Source of the DNA: Thermogemmatispora sp042408965
GTDB taxonomy: Bacteria > Chloroflexota > Ktedonobacteria > Ktedonobacterales > Ktedonobacteraceae
Assembly: GCA_042408965.1 (NCBI GenBank)
Contig: JBHOQN010000172.1
Location: 1-64,000 of the forward strand
Reading direction: 5' to 3'
Length of the DNA stretch: 64,000 nucleotides
Shown: positions 61,701-64,000 of the stretch, one piece after another
Layout: each line of letters begins with the position of its first letter
Numbering within the stretch: the first letter of the stretch is position 1
Position numbers and translations under genes: made by a program
The notes under the pieces: generated by a model
Told to the model about the DNA's origin: nothing
Seen by the model: only the letters and a program-made list of their open reading frames with translations
The model's database searches: none

Positions 61701-62232
61701 TGAACAATCGGGGTTCATGAACTCGGTCGGCTTCGACCTCTACTGTAAGCTGCTCGCAGAAGCAGTGCAGGAACTGCAGGGGAAGAAAGAAGAGCTGGGG
61801 GTTCCCGGTGTCACGCTCGACCTGCCGCTGGACGCCTACCTGCCCGACGATTATATCGGCGATCGCACCCTCAAGGTCAACTTCTACCAACGCCTGGCCA
61901 ACCTGAGTACGCTCGAACAGGTGGAGACCATGGCGGCTGAACTGACCGATCGCTTCGGTGCACCACCCACACCTGTGCAGAATCTCCTGACACTGATCCG
62001 CCTCAAGGTCGAAGCAGCCCATCAGGGGATCGAAACGATCTCGCTCAAGAACAATGAACTGGTTGTGACGGTCAAACGTTCGGTGATTCCCAATCGCGTT
62101 GCGCTCTACCACCGCTTTCGCAACGAGGCCAGAGTCCAGCAGGGCGTCATTCGTATTCCGCGTCGTCTGCTGGGTAACAACTGGCTGCAGCAGCTCTCGG
62201 AGCTGTTGCCAACAATCACCACTGCAGCGTGA
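58738..62232 (+). CDS. mfd: Transcription-repair coupling factor
   Basis: 1164 aa, full length. UvrB-like N-terminal modules (about 20-330), RNA polymerase-interacting CarD-like domain (P-G-D-Y-V-V-H-Q-E-H-G-I-G-R-F, about 505), then the translocase: Walker A G-D-V-G-Y-G-K-T-E, D-E-E-Q-R-F-G box, T-A-T-P-I-P-R-T, and Q-L-R-G-R-V-G-R-S, plus the C-terminal TRCF domain. It removes stalled RNA polymerase and recruits UvrA. The TTG start has GAGG about 6 nt upstream. Confidence 0.96.
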   Translation: MTLNGLLALLTQRPEFKRLIRRLHAAEGPATIDAITEPARPFVIAALATTFEQPTLVVLEGESEARQMAESLQTFLSEGETVLYLPARNALPYERLLSDAETMQKRMHALIRLAQRESRLLVVCAARALTQPIMPAHELARTLYELQPGEELDLPLLLEHLYNLGYEPVAEVEEPGQFSHRGGIVDLFPPTLPRPVRIEFFGDEVESLRSFDQETQRSLNPIASCLIGPAREALPARGPQAARELERLDSKLLHRNAEERWQHDLELLRKGRSFEDIDFYLPYLHDSVTLLDYLPTSALVVLDDPEHIQNRIRELDAQAQEIKERLEAERENPAHLRSAHFTWEQLDTRLQQRRQVHFTGLLSAAGDSERATGSQGHEPLLPACSSANSYGGRVRAFAQDCHKALASRERVVIVTAQARRLAEVLADEPSQESALHVSPGSSIKEPPEAGTLTLIQGHLPEGWHSPALALHVYTDTEIFGWSKRRPAPRRKLVTPASFLAELNPGDYVVHQEHGIGRFEGLVRMNLTGVEREYLLIRYAGNDKLYIPTDQLDRVTRYIGMGDAVPALSKLGTTEWTRAKARVKESVQDVARELLRLYSERETAEGHAFPPDSEQPWLQELEDAFPYEETPDQARAIEEVKEDMERPRPMDRLVCGDVGYGKTEVALRAAFKAVLDQRQVAVLVPTTVLALQHYNTFKERLRPYPVRVELLSRFRSEKEQKQVLEDLALGKVDIIIGTHRLLQKDVVFFQLGLLIIDEEQRFGVMHKERLKQLRTEVDVLTMTATPIPRTLHMALVNLRDMSVIETPPHERLPIRTAIREYDEGLIREVILREIDRGGQVFFVHNRVLGIQVLAQKLQRLIPEARIAVAHGQMAEEQLERIMLGFAHGEYDVLITTTIIENGLDIPNANTIIVNNAAHFGLAQLYQLRGRVGRSAQQAYAYFLYNKDARLTPLQEKRLRAIFEATELGAGFRIAMKDLELRGAGNLLGAEQSGFMNSVGFDLYCKLLAEAVQELQGKKEELGVPGVTLDLPLDAYLPDDYIGDRTLKVNFYQRLANLSTLEQVETMAAELTDRFGAPPTPVQNLLTLIRLKVEAAHQGIETISLKNNELVVTVKRSVIPNRVALYHRFRNEARVQQGVIRIPRRLLGNNWLQQLSELLPTITTAA

Positions 62233-62255
62233 GCAGCGGGCGCCCACCGCAGCGA

Positions 62256-62867
62256 TCAGATCGTGAGCAGTCCCTGCTCCTGTAACTCGACCAGGACGCG
62301 CTCGATCTCCTGGACCGTCTTCCCTGTGCAACGAGCCAGATCGGCAATGGTGCGCTTCCCATCGACCAGCAAATACACAGACCGCTGGCGCCGGGTGAGC
62401 ATCTCCAGGACGCGCAGGTCACCGCTGAGGCGCTGGGGGATCAGCCACTCAAGACCCGGCTTGTAGATCGTCTCGGCCGGCGAGATCCCTATGTAGCCTG
62501 CAGCATCGTCGTTCACTCTATCGGTTGCCATCGGTAGCTCTCCATTTGTCTGAGATACTCCAGGCAGGAGCGGCGTCACACGTGGCATGCTGGTATAGGG
62601 ATTGGCGGGCGCGGGAGGATAGGGCGCGTTGGGCAGAAAGGCGAACCTGATCTGATGCCAGTTCAACAGCCTGTTCAGCGCATCCTGACCCGAGATCTGC
62701 CCGGTCGCAGCATAGATCGGACGACCGGCCCGCAAGTAGATCTCTCCCTCCTCCAGCATCCCATTGTAAACCCGCTCTATGCTCAACAGCCCGGTCTGCT
62801 GCCGAGCCCGGAAGAACTCCAGCACCGGCAGCAGGCTCTCGGCGATATTCTCACGACCTTTTGCCAT
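62256..62867 (-). CDS. DUF4388 (PatA-like) domain protein
   Basis: 203 aa. The N-terminal domain (about 10-95) resembles PatA-like DUF4388: L-L-P-V-L-E-F-F, T-G-L-L-S-I-E, G-E-I-Y-L-R-A-G-R-P-I-Y-A. After a proline-rich linker, the C-terminal ~65 residues form a winged-helix-like unit (R-T-I-A-D-L-A-R-C-T-G-K-T-V-Q-E-I-E-R-V-L). The ATG at 62867 is chosen over GTG 62879, which abuts the GGAG site. Possibly an accessory of the chemosensory system, though 30 kb away. Confidence 0.78.
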   Translation of the reverse strand: MAKGRENIAESLLPVLEFFRARQQTGLLSIERVYNGMLEEGEIYLRAGRPIYAATGQISGQDALNRLLNWHQIRFAFLPNAPYPPAPANPYTSMPRVTPLLPGVSQTNGELPMATDRVNDDAAGYIGISPAETIYKPGLEWLIPQRLSGDLRVLEMLTRRQRSVYLLVDGKRTIADLARCTGKTVQEIERVLVELQEQGLLTI

Positions 62868-63224
62868 TACGCATAACACTCCCTCTTCTTACCCCTCCTA
62901 ACACGAGCCACCAGCTTCCATGTTAGGGGAAGCCTGAACTACGGGCTTAGTAGTAAGGGAATATGTATTTCTTAGCCATAAAAATTGATGAATTTCTATA
63001 CGTGTTATACCATAGCCACAGGGGGGCTGGAAGGTGTATCAGGCAGAAACTTCGCCTCTGGGAAGATTTTAAACGAAATTTTTATGGGAAATCTTGCTTT
63101 TAGGAGAACAAGGATATTTATGAACTCTGTTATAAAAGACGCATATGATAAAAATGTTTCGCGGCGTGAGGAAGGGTCCCTGAAGGCGAGATTGGCGCCT
63201 TCAGGGAGAGGGAAGACGATCGTA
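62868..63224. other. AT-rich intergenic region with a strong hairpin
   Basis: About 357 nt, clearly more AT-rich than the rest (62960-63165). It contains a 12-bp perfect hairpin at 63177-63207 (TCCCTGAAGGCG / CGCCTTCAGGGA, 7-nt loop) just after the following gene's stop, and an AAGATTT / AAATCTT repeat (63063-63069, 63089-63095). A weak 81-aa frame at 62985 is not called. It probably holds the promoter of the DUF4388 gene. Confidence 0.6.
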
Positions 63225-64000
63225 TTATGAGCGGAGCTGGCGAGTATGCATTAAATAGAACATTAGGCCCTGTTTGTAGTCCATCAGGCTCGCCTTCCCA
63301 TTTTTGAGCACCTGAGCGATGAGGTTCAGCAGGCTGGAGACGACCTGCAGGCGAGTCTGCTCATAGGACTCCTGGCGGCGCAGCAATTCGATCAACTGAG
63401 AGGGGCTCTGGCCGGAGATATCCAGGCCCAGGCGAACGGCCTCGATACGCAGCCAGACCACAAGCTGGTGACGCATCTCCTCAAAGATCGTAATATCCTC
63501 GTTGCTGGCCATGAGCGCGCCATCAGGTGGAGCGGCTGCGGGACTGCGCGCGCCAGCCTGAGCTGCAGCGGGAGGGCGCGGCTGGACAGGCAGCGGCGGA
63601 GTCGAAGAGACTACCTGCTCTGGGGGCAGAGTTCGAGCATGCGGCGGGCTGGTATCGGAGAGTTTGCCGGAGGGACGCCCGACCGGTGTCGTGGGCATGG
63701 AGGCTGCCGCCGTGGTAGAAGAGGAGCGAGCTGGGCCTGGACGTCTGCCGTGCGGCGATACCGGCGCGCGCTCCTCGGAAGAGAGGGGCAGGCGTCCCGA
63801 GACCGGGGCCTGCGGGGCTACTGAGGGCAGCGCTGCTGGCTGTCTGCCTGCCGCCGAGCGACCATCGTGGGTCCCGGCCTCGCCACGCACCTCCTCCAGT
63901 TGCTGCTGCAACAGCAAGGTGGCCTGGCCGATCTGCTCCCAGGTCAGCTCTGGTAGAGGAGTCGCATGAGTGGTGGCCCAGGAGGGAACCGGGCGCGGAC
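63225..64000 (-). CDS. Proline-rich hypothetical protein, 5' end beyond the window
   Basis: At least 258 codons; the frame stays open to 64000, so the start lies outside. Readable: an E-L-T-W-E-Q-I-G-Q helix, a Pro/Ala/Ser-rich disordered middle (about 130 residues), and a C-terminal ~90-residue helical domain (I-T-I-F-E-E-M-R-H-Q-L-V-V-W-L-R through Y-K-Q-G-L-M-F-Y-L-M). No family recognised. A strong stem without a T-run lies 18 nt past its stop. Confidence 0.7.
   Translation of the reverse strand, partial: PRPVPSWATTHATPLPELTWEQIGQATLLLQQQLEEVRGEAGTHDGRSAAGRQPAALPSVAPQAPVSGRLPLSSEERAPVSPHGRRPGPARSSSTTAAASMPTTPVGRPSGKLSDTSPPHARTLPPEQVVSSTPPLPVQPRPPAAAQAGARSPAAAPPDGALMASNEDITIFEEMRHQLVVWLRIEAVRLGLDISGQSPSQLIELLRRQESYEQTRLQVVSSLLNLIAQVLKNGKASLMDYKQGLMFYLMHTRQLRS

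Noticed and set aside
62985..63230. 81-aa plus-strand frame in the AT-rich island
   Set aside because: No ribosome site or family features, it runs into the 3' end of the opposite gene and includes the perfect hairpin.

Overview
The window is dense, high-GC bacterial chromosome with short intergenic gaps, mostly AGGAGG-type ribosome sites and several TTG/GTG starts. Gene content fits a Chloroflexota bacterium of the Ktedonobacteria / Thermogemmatispora type: a Pix/Pil-Chp-like chemosensory operon with PatA-like (DUF4388) proteins, threonine catabolism, MmpL-type export, a moxR-DUF58-transglutaminase operon and unusual complex I relatives. The lineage is inferred from gene style only; there is no rRNA or tRNA gene in the window.

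Layout. 1-140 is the right end of an IS200/IS605-type element (its omega-RNA-like hairpins) inserted into a HAD phosphatase gene that has lost its N-terminus (141-920). 0.9-3.2 kb (minus) is a kbl-tdh threonine-to-glycine operon, followed by a YceI protein with its own terminator. 4.3-8.1 kb (plus) holds a sigma-70-like promoter with a long leader, purU, a cysteine-less redoxin-like protein, an INSIG-like membrane protein and a trans-sulfuration PLP enzyme. 8.2-14.5 kb carries an AAA ATPase, a BON-domain protein, a GH1 glycosidase, two small Cys-rich proteins, a coiled-coil protein and an XRE regulator. 14.6-19.9 kb (minus) is a compact four-gene redox operon: NuoB, a NuoI/NuoE chimera, NuoF, and a large NuoG/GltD/ferredoxin flavoprotein, ending at a strong terminator. 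leuB follows at 20.3 kb.

21.8-32.7 kb (minus) is the chemosensory operon: a tandem-receiver protein, a DUF4388 protein, two CheY-like receivers, CheW, an MCP with a prion-like tail, and a giant CheA with two Hpt domains and a receiver. 32.8-36.2 kb is a GAF/GAF/PAS sensor kinase and OmpR-type regulator pair. 36.5-40.0 kb is an MmpL transporter with a lipocalin-type lipoprotein. Then come smpB, a PaaI thioesterase, an MFS exporter, a GNAT enzyme and an ABC-2 exporter. 46.0-47.0 kb has two unknown small genes. 47.2-51.9 kb is moxR-DUF58-tgpA. 52.3-62.2 kb (plus) is acylphosphatase, gatC-gatA, a D,D-carboxypeptidase, a metallophosphoesterase with a large acidic insert, a peptidyl-tRNA hydrolase fused to a TIM barrel, and mfd. 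The window closes with another DUF4388 protein and the 3' part of an unknown proline-rich gene.

The most unusual items are the redox operon, in which the two halves of NuoI appear to sit in two different polypeptides; the Pth-TIM-barrel fusion; the prion-like MCP tail; the INSIG homologue; and the insertion-sequence end abutting its disrupted target gene.
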